A program made the translations under genes and the position numbers. Of a DNA stretch of 64,000 bases, positions 18,471 through 27,553 are shown piece by piece; the first letter of the stretch is position 1; each line of letters begins with the position of its first letter. Origin of the DNA: Actinomycetaceae bacterium. Its GTDB lineage: Bacteria; Actinomycetota; Actinomycetes; Actinomycetales; Actinomycetaceae. The notes under the pieces are model-generated. The model searched no databases. It was not told where the DNA came from and saw only the letters and a program-made list of their open reading frames with translations. Where the stretch lies: NCBI GenBank assembly GCA_030537735.1, contig JAUNVG010000007.1, forward strand, positions 1 through 64,000. The letters run 5' to 3'.

Positions 18471-18504
18471 CGGTGGGAGCCTGAGCCGGGTCAGGCTCCC
18501 ACCG
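18471..18504 (-). promoter_or_regulatory. 14-bp hairpin downstream of the structured element
   Basis: CGGTGGGAGCCTGA (18471-18484) and TCAGGCTCCCACCG (18491-18504) form a perfect 14-bp stem with a six-base loop. On the minus strand it follows the three-way junction and precedes the ornithine cyclodeaminase-family start by about 100 bases. No T-tract follows. On the minus strand its 5' arm (18504 to 18497) can instead pair with TCCCACCG (18559 to 18552) in the junction's loop, so the two structures are mutually exclusive. Confidence 0.8.
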
Positions 18505-18508
18505 TGGG

Positions 18509-18651
18509 CTAGCTCTGGGACTCAGCCCCGCGGGAGCGATAGCGTGATACTCGGTGGGACAGTTCCCGCAAGGAGTCGCGATTCCCAAGGGGTGCCCCGC
18601 CATAATCAAACCGGGCACCCCAGCCATGGGGAATCCTTTTTCCAGAGCTAG
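18509..18651 (-). ncRNA. Three-way-junction structured RNA candidate
   Basis: Perfect pairings nest as a three-way junction. The closing stem is CTAGCTCTGG (18509-18518) with CCAGAGCTAG (18642-18651). Arm A is GACTC (18519-18523) with GAGTC (18573-18577), enclosing GCGGGA (18530-18535) with TCCCGC (18564-18569). Arm B is GATTCCC (18580-18586) with GGGAATC (18629-18635), enclosing GGGGTGCCC (18589-18597) with GGGCACCCC (18613-18621). It lies between the MFS gene and the ornithine cyclodeaminase-family gene, in their transcript. I do not recognise it as a known class. A riboswitch or other leader RNA is one reading; a 143-bp MITE with 10-bp terminal inverted repeats is the other. Confidence 0.65.
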
Positions 18652-18660
18652 ACGCGGGCC

Positions 18661-19959
18661 TTAGGACGTGACTTGGCTTGCAGCCTGCTTACGTCGCACC
18701 GCGACGAAAACCCCGACCAAGGACAAAACCGCTAGGAAAATTACGTAAATCGGGATTGGCCACCAGTGGTGGTTTGTTTTCTCCGTTAGAGCAATCGCGA
18801 TCATGGGTGCAGTGCCGGAGAAAATCGCCGCTCCAATCTGGTAACCCAAGGTGATACCCGTGTAACGCACGTTCGCAGAAAACAACTCAGACATCATGGT
18901 TCCAAGCGTTGCCGTCACAAATGACCAGGCAATACCAACGGCTAGCACCGACGCTACGATGAAACCGAGAACCCCTAGTTGCGCCAGGAAGAAGTACGGC
19001 ACGGTGATGGCGGCCAGCAGGATCACACCGAACACGTAAACAGGGACGCGGCCGAACCTGTCAGACAGTGACCCGCACATGGGCATGAAGAAGGAGGACA
19101 CTAAAGCCCCGATCATGATTGCCAGTAGGGCTTGAGAGTTCGTGTAGCCAAGTTCTGACTTCGCGTACGAAACCATGAAGGACACGAAAATGTAAAACGG
19201 TGCGGTTTCGACGGCTTTGACCGCAATCGCAATCAACACTTCAACCCAGTGCTTACGCAAAGTAGCTCCCAGCGGGTTGCGTTCAACAGCGCCGCGCTCC
19301 AGGATCTTCTTGAAAGCCGGGGTCTCGTCTAGCTCTTTGCGGATCCACAGTCCCAAGAAAATCAGCACCACGGAAATGATGAAGGGGATGCGCCACGCCC
19401 ACTGGGCGAAGACATCCGGCCCGGCGATACCAAGTGAAGTCAGCAACGCTAGGTTCCCCAGGATCAGGCCCCAGGTCACGCCCGTTTGCGGGATGGCTCC
19501 GAAGAAACCTCGGCGTTCCTTCGGGGCGTATTCGAAGGCCAATAGTAGGGCGCCGCCCCATTCGCCGCCGATCGCTAGGCCCTGTACGATGCGGCAGGCG
19601 AACAGTAGTGCCGGAGCCCATACTCCGATTTGGTCGTAGTTAGGGATGAGGCCGATTGCCATGGTTCCTAAACCCATCATTGACAAGGTCACTACTAGGG
19701 TTTTCTTCCTGCCGATGCGGTCGCCGATGTGGGCGAAGAAAACTCCCCCGAAGGGGCGGATGAAGAAGGTGAGGGCGTGGCCGAAGTAGGCGAGCATGAT
19801 CGCCACGAAGGGGTCTGAGTCGGGGAAGAATTGGGGTGCGAAAACAATGGGGGCGACCGTTGCGTAGAGGAGGAAGTCATACCATTCAATGGTGGATCCT
19901 ACTAGCGAGCCTGCTAGTGCGCGACGCTGGATTTTGCGGTCAGAAAGGGCAGTGTTCAT
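18661..19959 (-). CDS. MFS transporter, metabolite:H+ symporter family
   Basis: The 432-residue, twelve-helix protein belongs to the metabolite:H+ symporter branch of the MFS (ShiA, ProP and KgtP relatives). Diagnostic segments are GSTIEWYDFLLYAT near the N-terminus, the loop 2-3 motif GDRIGRKKTL and GLAIGGEWGGA. It imports an organic acid, betaine or similar compound with protons; the partner gene suggests an amino-acid-related substrate. ATG 19959 has AAAGGA upstream; a GTG at 19974 is also in frame. It lies on the same strand as the ornithine cyclodeaminase-family gene. Confidence 0.9.
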   Translation of the reverse strand: MNTALSDRKIQRRALAGSLVGSTIEWYDFLLYATVAPIVFAPQFFPDSDPFVAIMLAYFGHALTFFIRPFGGVFFAHIGDRIGRKKTLVVTLSMMGLGTMAIGLIPNYDQIGVWAPALLFACRIVQGLAIGGEWGGALLLAFEYAPKERRGFFGAIPQTGVTWGLILGNLALLTSLGIAGPDVFAQWAWRIPFIISVVLIFLGLWIRKELDETPAFKKILERGAVERNPLGATLRKHWVEVLIAIAVKAVETAPFYIFVSFMVSYAKSELGYTNSQALLAIMIGALVSSFFMPMCGSLSDRFGRVPVYVFGVILLAAITVPYFFLAQLGVLGFIVASVLAVGIAWSFVTATLGTMMSELFSANVRYTGITLGYQIGAAIFSGTAPMIAIALTEKTNHHWWPIPIYVIFLAVLSLVGVFVAVRRKQAASQVTS

Positions 19960-20226
19960 AGGGGTCCTTTCCACGTCCTCAACCTCGAGGAATCGTATAT
20001 GTAAATTTTATGAAAGAAAAATAGCAGCCGGATTTAACCTCGGCAATAGATAAGTCTCACCTTATGGAACCAAGCGGCATGTCAAAGGGAAGTGAGAACC
20101 CTTCCGGCGGCGTATTTTCAAGCATTTCCAAGCCGGTGGTAGTGCCTCCACCGCCGGCAGTAGGACCCCCGATTCTGAACACCTCTAGGTACGCCTTGAC
20201 CGGGCGCCACGGGGTAGAGTTGAACT

Positions 20227-21810
20227 ATGACTTCGCTAGCCAGCACCCAGCCGCGCGCCGCAGTTTTCGCCTGGCTGCGCCTCCTCATAAGTGGCCTTGC
20301 CATCGTCTTACAAATAGCGTTCTTCGTCGCCGCTATTGTCTACTTCTCCAAGCACCTACCGTGGTTATTCGCCGTACACGTAGCCCTGTCGGTGGTCGTA
20401 GTAATCGCGATACTCGCATCCTCCATGGCTCCGGAGTATAAGCTAGCCTGGTCTATCCCCATCCTCCTGTTGCCGCTAGTAGGAGGAGCGTTCTACCTGC
20501 TCTACGGGCACCGCCACTTCTCTGCTCGCGAACTAACCACCATCCACCCGATCTGGGAGAAATCTAGGGAACTACGACGCGCAAACACCCGCCACGTCCT
20601 CGTTGATGAAACGCATCCAAACGCGCCGCGGTTAGAACACTACTTGCGAACCAGTGCCAACTATCCCGGCGACCCTGACACGGAAGTCACCTACTACGAC
20701 AGCGGTGACAAGGTGTGGAAAGCGATGCTTGCGGAACTGGAAAACGCCGAACGCTATATCCTTTTTCAATACTTCATTATTTCGGCGGGGAAAATGTGGG
20801 ATGAACTCCACGCCGTGCTGGCGCGTAAAGCCGCTGAAGGCGTGGACGTGAGGGTGCTTTATGACGACCTAGGATCGGTTTTCACGCTACCTAAAAAGTT
20901 TGAATCCACACTGAGGGAAGAAGGCATAAAAGTACAGCCTATTAACCCGTTTGGCTTGCGGATGACGCTTCGATACAACAATCGAAACCACGCCAAAATA
21001 ATGGTGATCGACGGCAAAGTTGGGTTCACCGGTGGAGTCAATATTGGGGATGAGTACATTAACCTCGATAGCCCCTACGGGTATTGGAAAGACACCGCGG
21101 TGCGACTGCGCGGCCCCGCGGTTTACAACCTGGCAATCATGTTCGCAACTGTTTGGAACGCGGGCGAGGACGACCTCGACTGGACGCAACTACCCGCCGA
21201 TCCCGCGGCGCACGCCAGAACCAGTGGGAAGCCGGCGCGCCCCGCAACCGTCGACCCCGCAGTTGGTTGGGTGCAGCCATACGATGACTCGCCCTACAGC
21301 AACCTGAGAGTAGGGGAGGACGCCTACCTGACTTTGCTGTCTAACGCCCAGCATCGAGTGGATATAACCTCCCCGTATTTGATTGTTGATGCGCAAGTCA
21401 CCGGGGCTCTTAAACGTGCCGCTCGTAGCGGCCTACAGATCCGTATCATCACGCCGAATCATGGTGATAATTGGTTCGTGCATGAAACTACCCGCTCTGC
21501 CTACCGGGATTTGGTGGAAGCAGGTGTGCAAATCTACGAGTTCACCCCTGGATATATGCATGCAAAAATGATGATTGCTGACGGCGAATCAGCGATTATT
21601 GGCACTATTAATTTTGATTACCGGAGTTTGCGTCTGCACCAGGAGTGTGCGGTGTGGTTACATCGGGTTCCAGTGATTGAGCAGATGGTTGATGGTTTTG
21701 AAACCACTTTGGAAAAATGTCAGCCGATCACGTTGGAGATGTGCCAGGAGGTGTCGTGGTGGCGGCGCGGAATCCGCGTGGTGCTTCGCACTTTGGCTCC
21801 GTTCATGTGA
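20227..21810 (+). CDS. cls: Cardiolipin synthase
   Basis: This phospholipase-D superfamily membrane enzyme joins phosphatidylglycerol molecules into cardiolipin. The 527-residue product has two N-terminal membrane helices plus a third hydrophobic segment (about 18-95). The two catalytic HKD motifs are NHAKIMVIDGKVGFTGG (near residue 255) and MHAKMMIADGESAIIGT (near residue 443). Order and length are normal for bacterial Cls. The ribosome site is weak (GGGTAGAG). The YwiC-like gene starts 13 bases after the stop and is probably co-transcribed. Confidence 0.93.
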   Translation: MTSLASTQPRAAVFAWLRLLISGLAIVLQIAFFVAAIVYFSKHLPWLFAVHVALSVVVVIAILASSMAPEYKLAWSIPILLLPLVGGAFYLLYGHRHFSARELTTIHPIWEKSRELRRANTRHVLVDETHPNAPRLEHYLRTSANYPGDPDTEVTYYDSGDKVWKAMLAELENAERYILFQYFIISAGKMWDELHAVLARKAAEGVDVRVLYDDLGSVFTLPKKFESTLREEGIKVQPINPFGLRMTLRYNNRNHAKIMVIDGKVGFTGGVNIGDEYINLDSPYGYWKDTAVRLRGPAVYNLAIMFATVWNAGEDDLDWTQLPADPAAHARTSGKPARPATVDPAVGWVQPYDDSPYSNLRVGEDAYLTLLSNAQHRVDITSPYLIVDAQVTGALKRAARSGLQIRIITPNHGDNWFVHETTRSAYRDLVEAGVQIYEFTPGYMHAKMMIADGESAIIGTINFDYRSLRLHQECAVWLHRVPVIEQMVDGFETTLEKCQPITLEMCQEVSWWRRGIRVVLRTLAPFM

Positions 21811-21822
21811 GGTGGGTGGCTG

Positions 21823-22782
21823 ATGACAAGTTCTGACGGTGAAAGTTCCATGGAACGAGGAGGGCGCGGGGCAGGTCAGCGTGGCGGCTCCGGTGGAAGT
21901 GGCGTGAGTGGTCAGCGTGGCGGCTCCACTCGAAGTGGCCTCCGCGGGCACGGTAGCGGGCCGGGGCGAGGACGAGTGGCGCCACCGAAAACCCGGGGGA
22001 AAAAGCGCAGGCGGACGGTTTTCATTAACGGGTGGGTTCCGGACGAACACGGCAGCTGGGCGATGGGGTTCCTTCCCCTCATAGCGGGCCTGGTTATCAA
22101 CCCCCGGACCTGGCTGACACTGGTGCTGGCACTGGCTTGGACCGCGGGGTTCTTCCTGTTTGCAGTCGCACACAAGTGGCTAAAATTCCGGTTCAAACCT
22201 CGCTACCGTCCGGCGCTATACACCTACCTGGCGCTGACAAGTATCGCCACGGTGATTCTATTGGCAGCCAACCCCACACTGTTGTGGTGGGCCCCGGTTT
22301 TCCTCCCGCTTATCGCCGTCAGCGCTCACCGCGCGTGGGCGAGGAGAGAACGCGAACTGACCTCACGAGTGGTCGCCATCGTAGCTTCGTGCCTGATGGT
22401 TCCAGTCACTGCCTCCGTCACCAGCACCACACCGTGGTTCACGCCGCCCCTGCCTGCGCACTCTTGGCTAATGGCGGGCCTCATCGCCCTATATTTCATC
22501 ACCACTGTGCCTTACGTTAAAACGTTGATACGTGAGCGAAAATCGTTAGGTTGGCTAGTGGGATCAGTGCTGGTGCATGCGTTGGCACTCGCGGTGGTAA
22601 TCATACTGGCGGTTTCCCAGATGGTGGGGTGGGCGCATGTGGTGGTGTGGTTCGTGGTGTTGGTACGCGCTGTGGTCATGCCACTTGCTGCGCGTCGGCG
22701 GGGGAAACCGTGGCGTCCCGCAGTGGTTGGTATCGGGGAGATCATCTTGACCTTGCTGGTAGCCCTCACGCTGCCTTGGTGA
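21823..22782 (+). CDS. YwiC-like membrane protein with Gly/Arg-rich N-terminus
   Basis: The 319-residue protein has a 65-residue Gly/Ser/Arg-rich N-terminal tail with RGG-type repeats, then the YwiC-family signature WVPDEHGSWAMGFLPL and about eight membrane segments. The family's role is unknown; a conserved E-H-G-W-W/A region suggests a channel or transporter. DNA encoding the tail contains the direct repeat GGTCAGCGTGGCGGCTCC at about 21877 and 21912. It follows cls closely. Confidence 0.75.
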   Translation: MTSSDGESSMERGGRGAGQRGGSGGSGVSGQRGGSTRSGLRGHGSGPGRGRVAPPKTRGKKRRRTVFINGWVPDEHGSWAMGFLPLIAGLVINPRTWLTLVLALAWTAGFFLFAVAHKWLKFRFKPRYRPALYTYLALTSIATVILLAANPTLLWWAPVFLPLIAVSAHRAWARRERELTSRVVAIVASCLMVPVTASVTSTTPWFTPPLPAHSWLMAGLIALYFITTVPYVKTLIRERKSLGWLVGSVLVHALALAVVIILAVSQMVGWAHVVVWFVVLVRAVVMPLAARRRGKPWRPAVVGIGEIILTLLVALTLPW

Positions 22783-22885
22783 GGGCGCTGATTTCTTCAA
22801 GCGCCAGCACCGATCCCACCTCCAGGCGCGCCCAGCTCACTCCTCCCGCAGTGGTTTTAAATCAGCGGACTGGCATAATGGGGCC

Positions 22886-23707
22886 ATGGCTTTTTCACTT
22901 GCAACAATCAACGTTAACGGTATCCGCGCAGCGATTCGCCGCGACATGGCGAAGTATTTGCAGCAAACCCGCCCGGACGTCCTCGCCCTACAGGAAGTAC
23001 GCGCCAGCGACGCCATCACCAACGATCTTTTAGGTGATGACTGGGAACTGGTGAACTTCCCCTGCGAGATCAAGGGGCGCGCCGGCGTGACGGTGGCTGT
23101 GCGGCGCGATAGCGAGGTGAAGTTGGTGCCGGGGTCTGCGCGTTTTGGGGCGCAAAACGAGGACGAACAGGCAGTTGACGTGGATACTGGCCGCTGGTTG
23201 GAAGTGACAGTGGATTCGGGTGGGGATCTCACGCGAGTGGTGTCCGCCTACCTGCACTCGGGCCAGGTTGGTACGGAGAAAATGGATCAAAAGTACGCGC
23301 ACTTGGATATTGTGACCGAGCGTATGGCGCAGTTAGCGGCGGACTCCACGCCGACCGTGGTGTGTGGGGACCTGAATATTGTGCACACGGAGTCGGATAT
23401 TAAGAATTGGAAGGGTAACCATAATAAGACCGCGGGGGTGCTCGATGAGGAGATCGCCTACGTTGATGGATGGCTGGCTAGTGGTTGGGTTGATGTGGTG
23501 CGCGAGTTAGCGGGCGCCGTGCAAGGCCCGTATTCGTGGTGGTCGTGGCGTGGTAAGGCTTTCGACAATGACGCGGGTTGGCGTATTGATTACCACCTGG
23601 CGACCGCGTCGTTGGCGCAGCGCGCGTTGAGCTACGACATTGGGCGCGCTCCCGCTTACGATCAGAGGTTCTCCGACCACGCTCCGGTGCTTGTTAACTA
23701 TCAGTAA
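22886..23707 (+). CDS. xth: Exodeoxyribonuclease III
   Basis: Exonuclease III cleaves DNA at abasic sites and trims 3' ends in base excision repair. The 273-residue product carries the endonuclease/exonuclease/phosphatase motifs: INVNGIRAA (Asn), LQEVR (catalytic Glu), GDLNIVHTESDIKN (Asp, Asn) and SDHAPV (Asp-His) at the C-terminus. Length matches the family. It stands between the YwiC-like gene and a convergent YihY gene. Confidence 0.95.
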   Translation: MAFSLATINVNGIRAAIRRDMAKYLQQTRPDVLALQEVRASDAITNDLLGDDWELVNFPCEIKGRAGVTVAVRRDSEVKLVPGSARFGAQNEDEQAVDVDTGRWLEVTVDSGGDLTRVVSAYLHSGQVGTEKMDQKYAHLDIVTERMAQLAADSTPTVVCGDLNIVHTESDIKNWKGNHNKTAGVLDEEIAYVDGWLASGWVDVVRELAGAVQGPYSWWSWRGKAFDNDAGWRIDYHLATASLAQRALSYDIGRAPAYDQRFSDHAPVLVNYQ

Positions 23708-23846
23708 AACACGCGGCTGCGTGATGCTTTTGAAATCCTGCGGGTGCTTGTAGAACCGGATGGATCGGTGCTGTCTCGGTTAGGAGCATAATCGCCCACG
23801 TGTTTGCCGGGGCGATGCTAATCGAACCTACCGGCGTTGCGGGTCT

Positions 23847-23861
23847 GTGGGCAGCACCCAC
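23847..23861. terminator. Small hairpin between convergent genes
   Basis: GTGGG and CCCAC flank a five-base loop in the 168-bp gap between xth (+) and the YihY-family gene (-). It is short and lacks a T-tract in either direction, so it is only a weak candidate terminator. Confidence 0.35.
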
Positions 23862-23875
23862 GGCCCTCGTGGGTT

Positions 23876-25183
23876 TTACGGATTGTCCTTACCGACTTTG
23901 CGGGTTTCTCCCAGTTCCCACAGCTTGCGGCGGTACTTGTCGGCGCGGCGTTCGGAGGTCTCAATCCGTTTGCGTAGCCACTTACCCTCGGTGGAGTTCC
24001 ACACGCGATCCGAGATCACGATTTCTTCGGATTCGGGATCGTAACGCGGGTCGGGCTCAATGTCGCCGGTCATGGTGTGGTGGGGCCAGTCAAGGGTGTC
24101 AATGTTGGACATGGTCACGTAGTTCGGCGTGGACTTACCATGCATGTGGTCTTGAGATCCCGGTACCGGCGCGATCGGGGGGTTCGCTATCCAGGCGGAG
24201 ATCATCAGCGTCACGCGCGCCAGAATGTTGATCCACAGCAGCAGGGTGATGATGGTGGTGAAACCAGCTAGCAGTGGGTCGTCGACGGCCCCTACTACTT
24301 TGGTGCCGAGGAACCGCAGTAGTCCTGAGGCGACACCGAACACGGTTCCACCGATCCACAGGTCTTTGGCGGGGATGCGTAGTCCAGCGACGAAACTCAG
24401 CAGAGCCACGAATACTACGACATCCACCAGCAGCGCCAGCAGTAGGGACCCGAAGTTGATGGCGAATTTGCCGATGCCACCGCTGATGCCCACTAGGTCA
24501 AGGAATTGCGATCCGAGCGTATTCAGTAGGATCCCGAGGACGGCGGTGACCACCACTCCGAGGGCGATAACCAGGAATCCAAGGAGGTCGCGTAGTTTCG
24601 TGATTACCGCGTTGTCGGGCAGTCGGACGATCCCGAAGATGGACCACAGTGACATTTTCAGCGCGGTCATGACTTTCGCCGAGGAGAACAACAAGATCAC
24701 AAGCGCGATTAGGCCACCGATGGAGAAGGGGCTTTGCTGCACCAGGGAATCGGGGTTGAGTAATCCTTCTTCCGACCCGTTGGTGAGTAGTCCTGGCATG
24801 GCTTGGTTTACGGCGTCGAGGACGGATTGGCGTAGTTCTTCGTTTCCGCCTAGCACTGCCATGAAGATTGTCCAGCCGAGGGCGACCGCACCGGATATGG
24901 AAAAGAGTGCGACGTAGGAGATTCCTCCGGCGAGGAGGTTTCCTCGTTTCATGGAGTAGCGCGCCAGTCCGCGTCCGATGCGACTATGTTTCCACCAGTC
25001 GAGTAAGGCTTTGGCTTTGTCTCCCAGTCCCGGGGTTTTAACAGCTTCACTCAGTGTCGGCCCGAACATGTTGGGTACCGATGCTGCCCGCGGCCCAAGG
25101 TCAGGCATTGGCGGCAGGGTATCAATAGTTGATGCGGGGAGGGTTTTGCGGCGCGTGTGTTGTAGTGGGGATTGTGAAGCCAT
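23876..25183 (-). CDS. YihY/BrkB family membrane protein
   Basis: The 435-residue protein has the six-helix YihY/virulence factor BrkB domain: RGNLLAGGISYVALFSI opens it, and KVMTALKMSLWSIFGI and LLLWINILARVTLMISAW are typical later segments. Hydrophilic tails of about 75 residues (N) and 100 residues (C, strongly charged) flank it. The family was once misnamed ribonuclease BN; its function is unknown. The start is uncertain: ATG 25183 or GTG 25201, neither with a strong ribosome site. Confidence 0.85.
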   Translation of the reverse strand: MASQSPLQHTRRKTLPASTIDTLPPMPDLGPRAASVPNMFGPTLSEAVKTPGLGDKAKALLDWWKHSRIGRGLARYSMKRGNLLAGGISYVALFSISGAVALGWTIFMAVLGGNEELRQSVLDAVNQAMPGLLTNGSEEGLLNPDSLVQQSPFSIGGLIALVILLFSSAKVMTALKMSLWSIFGIVRLPDNAVITKLRDLLGFLVIALGVVVTAVLGILLNTLGSQFLDLVGISGGIGKFAINFGSLLLALLVDVVVFVALLSFVAGLRIPAKDLWIGGTVFGVASGLLRFLGTKVVGAVDDPLLAGFTTIITLLLWINILARVTLMISAWIANPPIAPVPGSQDHMHGKSTPNYVTMSNIDTLDWPHHTMTGDIEPDPRYDPESEEIVISDRVWNSTEGKWLRKRIETSERRADKYRRKLWELGETRKVGKDNP

Positions 25184-25365
25184 GTTTGCAAGATACCGCA
25201 CCTTGGTGGTCTTAGCATGACGAAAACCAGTGGGATGGCTGCTAAAGAGCTATTTTCTAACGTATTTCACACTGTGGTTCGGCGCTGACCTGGCAAGGTA
25301 TTTAACTGGCGGGGCGCTTCCCCAGCGAGGCGCTTCGCAGATCAGGTGCTCGCCTGGCTGGGTAG

Positions 25366-25914
25366 TTACCCGGTGGGGGAGCCGAAAGTGAAGATCGCTC
25401 GCGATTGGTAGGACCCGTCTTCACCCACGCGGTCGAGGCGGAATCCGCCGACGGTCCAGGAAGCTTCGAAGTCAGTACCTAGTTCTAGAGCTTTTTGGAG
25501 AGCATCTTCTTCGACTTGCTGGGCGATAGTTACGTGCGGGTGGTAGGGGAACCTTGTGGGCACGTCCAGGATCCCACTTCGCACGTCGTTTTCCAGTTCC
25601 ACCAGTCGTTGGAACCCGTCCTCGACGTTAATGAACGTCACTGGGGATACGGGAGCGAAACTGCCTGACCCGGCTAGTGACACGCGGAAGGGGCAGTGGT
25701 GGGTGGCGACGGTACGCAGGTGTTCGACGACGTCTGGATAGTCTGCTTTGCGTATGGGCGTGGGGGGTAGCAGGGTGATGTGTGCGGGGACGCGCTGGCC
25801 GTGCGGGTCCCCGAACTGTTCTCTCCACGCGGTTAGTTCACTGACCCAGGGTTCAGGTACTGCGATGACTAGGCCGATGATTTCTTCATCTGCACAGCAG
25901 TCGGGGTAGTACAT
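25366..25914 (-). CDS. 2'-5' RNA ligase family protein
   Basis: The 182-residue protein has the two HxT/H-hydrophobic-T motifs of the 2H phosphoesterase superfamily: PAHITLL (near residue 47) and HPHVTIAQ (near 130). Members are cyclic phosphodiesterases or ThpR/LigT-like RNA ligases; the substrate is unknown. The ATG at 25914 follows TTAGGA at good spacing. Confidence 0.85.
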   Translation of the reverse strand: MYYPDCCADEEIIGLVIAVPEPWVSELTAWREQFGDPHGQRVPAHITLLPPTPIRKADYPDVVEHLRTVATHHCPFRVSLAGSGSFAPVSPVTFINVEDGFQRLVELENDVRSGILDVPTRFPYHPHVTIAQQVEEDALQKALELGTDFEASWTVGGFRLDRVGEDGSYQSRAIFTFGSPTG

Positions 25915-26296
25915 CTGGGTTCCTAACAAAACGAGGGGTCAACGCGTCTACCTTACAGTACGCAGTTGGACTTATATTTTCACGCTCACTAGTGGTAAAA
26001 CGCAAACGACAGTGTTTTCCCCGCCAGCGCACGCCGGCGAAGTTCGGCTAGGTGGGGAGGGCGGATCCCCCGCCCCCGCGCGTATGGGAAGTCCCCGTGG
26101 GGCGGTTTAGTTCGAGGCGTGGGTTCCCCGCAGGCGAGGGCCCGCGAAGTTCGGCCGAGTGAGGTGGTTGAATCTCTTCTTGACGGAGACGTGAGCGGTA
26201 GGATTATCACTGCAAGAACTTTGCCGATGATCGACGCTGATTGCAGAGGCTTGACCTCTTCTTTCCAGGGTCGTGATGTCATGAACTGGAGATAGA
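25915..26296. other. 382-bp intergenic region before galT
   Basis: This region separates divergent genes (RNA-ligase-like, -; galT, +) and must hold promoters for both. I see a repeated GCGAAGTTCGGC (near 26037 and 26145) and GC-rich short inverted repeats around 26060-26080, but no gene, riboswitch or convincing promoter box. Confidence 0.5.
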
Positions 26297-27487
26297 ATGC
26301 CCGCTCAGGTGCGTAAAACTAAGGCTATTTTGGCTGACGGTCGGGAGTTGTTTTATTTCGATGACGATCCCGCTTATGTAAGTGGAGAAAAGACGCGGCG
26401 TTTAGATGACCCGCGGCCCTTGGGGGATCGGTTTGCTCCGGTTGTGGTTGAGGGGGAGGAAAAGCCCGTGACTGCTCCGTGGATGCGGCGTGACCCGCTG
26501 ACGGGGGAGTGGATTCCAATGGCGACTCACCGCATGAATCGCACGTTCTTGCCACCGGCGGATGCAAACCCCTTCGCCCCGGCACGTCCAGGGGCGGCTT
26601 ACCAAGATGGGGAGATCCCCGACACTGACTACAACGTGGTGGTGTTTGAAAACCGTTTCCCCTCTTTGATGGCAGTGCCCGGCCAAGAGGTGGAAACTAG
26701 TTTCGTAGACGGCGAGCAGATTTGGCCGATGCGCCCAGCGGCGGGGCGCTGTGAGGTGATTTGTTTCGGTCCGAAGCTGGATCAGAACCTGGTGGACATG
26801 GGGCGCACTCGGATGCGCACGGTGATCGAAGCGTGGGCGGACCGCACCCGGGAGCTGGAGCAGCTTCCCGGTATTAAGCAGGTGTTTTGTTTCGAGAATC
26901 ACGGTAAAGAAATCGGTGTGACCCTACATCACCCGCATGGGCAGATCTACGCCTACCCATATTTGACTCCGAAGACTTCGCAGATGCTGTGGCAGGCGCG
27001 TCAGCATCGGGAGGAAACTGGCGGCAATCTGCTGCGCGATATTTTAGACGCTGAGCTCCGCAGCGGGCGTCGCATCATTGCGCAAACAGAGCACTGGGTG
27101 CTTTACACTCCAGCGGCGGCGCGCTGGCCGGTGGAGATGCATTTGGCGCCACGCCGAGACGTATTCGCCCTGTACGAGCTGACGGATGCTGAGCGTGAGG
27201 ATTTGGCGCAAGTTTACTTACGTATGTTGGCTGCCGGTGACCGGTTCTTCGTTGGTGAGGACGAGGACGGTGCCGACGTTGCCATTCCGCTTCCTTACAT
27301 TGCGGCTTGGCATCAGGCTCCGGTGGGGGAGGGCCGGGAGGACCTGCGGTTGCATTTGCAGTTGTTTTCTTTCTTGCGTTCGCCAGGGAAGTTGAAGTAT
27401 TTGGCGGGGTCGGAATCCGGTATGGGGGCGTGGATTTCCGATACTACGCCGGAGAAGATTGCTGACCGTTTGCGGGAAGTGTACTGA
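26297..27487 (+). CDS. galT: Galactose-1-phosphate uridylyltransferase
   Basis: Leloir-pathway enzyme that exchanges UDP-glucose and galactose-1-phosphate. The 396-residue protein shows the class signature HHPHGQIYAYP, with HPH at residues 212-214 (His214 is the covalent nucleophile position), and ENRFPSL and VEMHLAPRR nearby. GGAG lies just before the ATG. galK follows after 66 bp in the same direction; galE is not in this window. Confidence 0.96.
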   Translation: MPAQVRKTKAILADGRELFYFDDDPAYVSGEKTRRLDDPRPLGDRFAPVVVEGEEKPVTAPWMRRDPLTGEWIPMATHRMNRTFLPPADANPFAPARPGAAYQDGEIPDTDYNVVVFENRFPSLMAVPGQEVETSFVDGEQIWPMRPAAGRCEVICFGPKLDQNLVDMGRTRMRTVIEAWADRTRELEQLPGIKQVFCFENHGKEIGVTLHHPHGQIYAYPYLTPKTSQMLWQARQHREETGGNLLRDILDAELRSGRRIIAQTEHWVLYTPAAARWPVEMHLAPRRDVFALYELTDAEREDLAQVYLRMLAAGDRFFVGEDEDGADVAIPLPYIAAWHQAPVGEGREDLRLHLQLFSFLRSPGKLKYLAGSESGMGAWISDTTPEKIADRLREVY

Positions 27488-27553
27488 CCGTCCTCGTAAG
27501 TTCGTATTATTTAGTTATCTGCGTGCAGGTGCGCAGGGTTTTGGAGGGTAACC

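Noticed and set aside
18403..18627. A 74-residue minus-strand protein between the MFS and ornithine cyclodeaminase-family genes
   Set aside because: It is made entirely of the inverted-repeat arms of the structured element and has no family features.
8000..19000. A replication origin, given the skew change
   Set aside because: No dnaA, dnaN or DnaA-box cluster is visible; an inversion boundary or codon-bias difference is as likely, so it is listed only as a skew observation.
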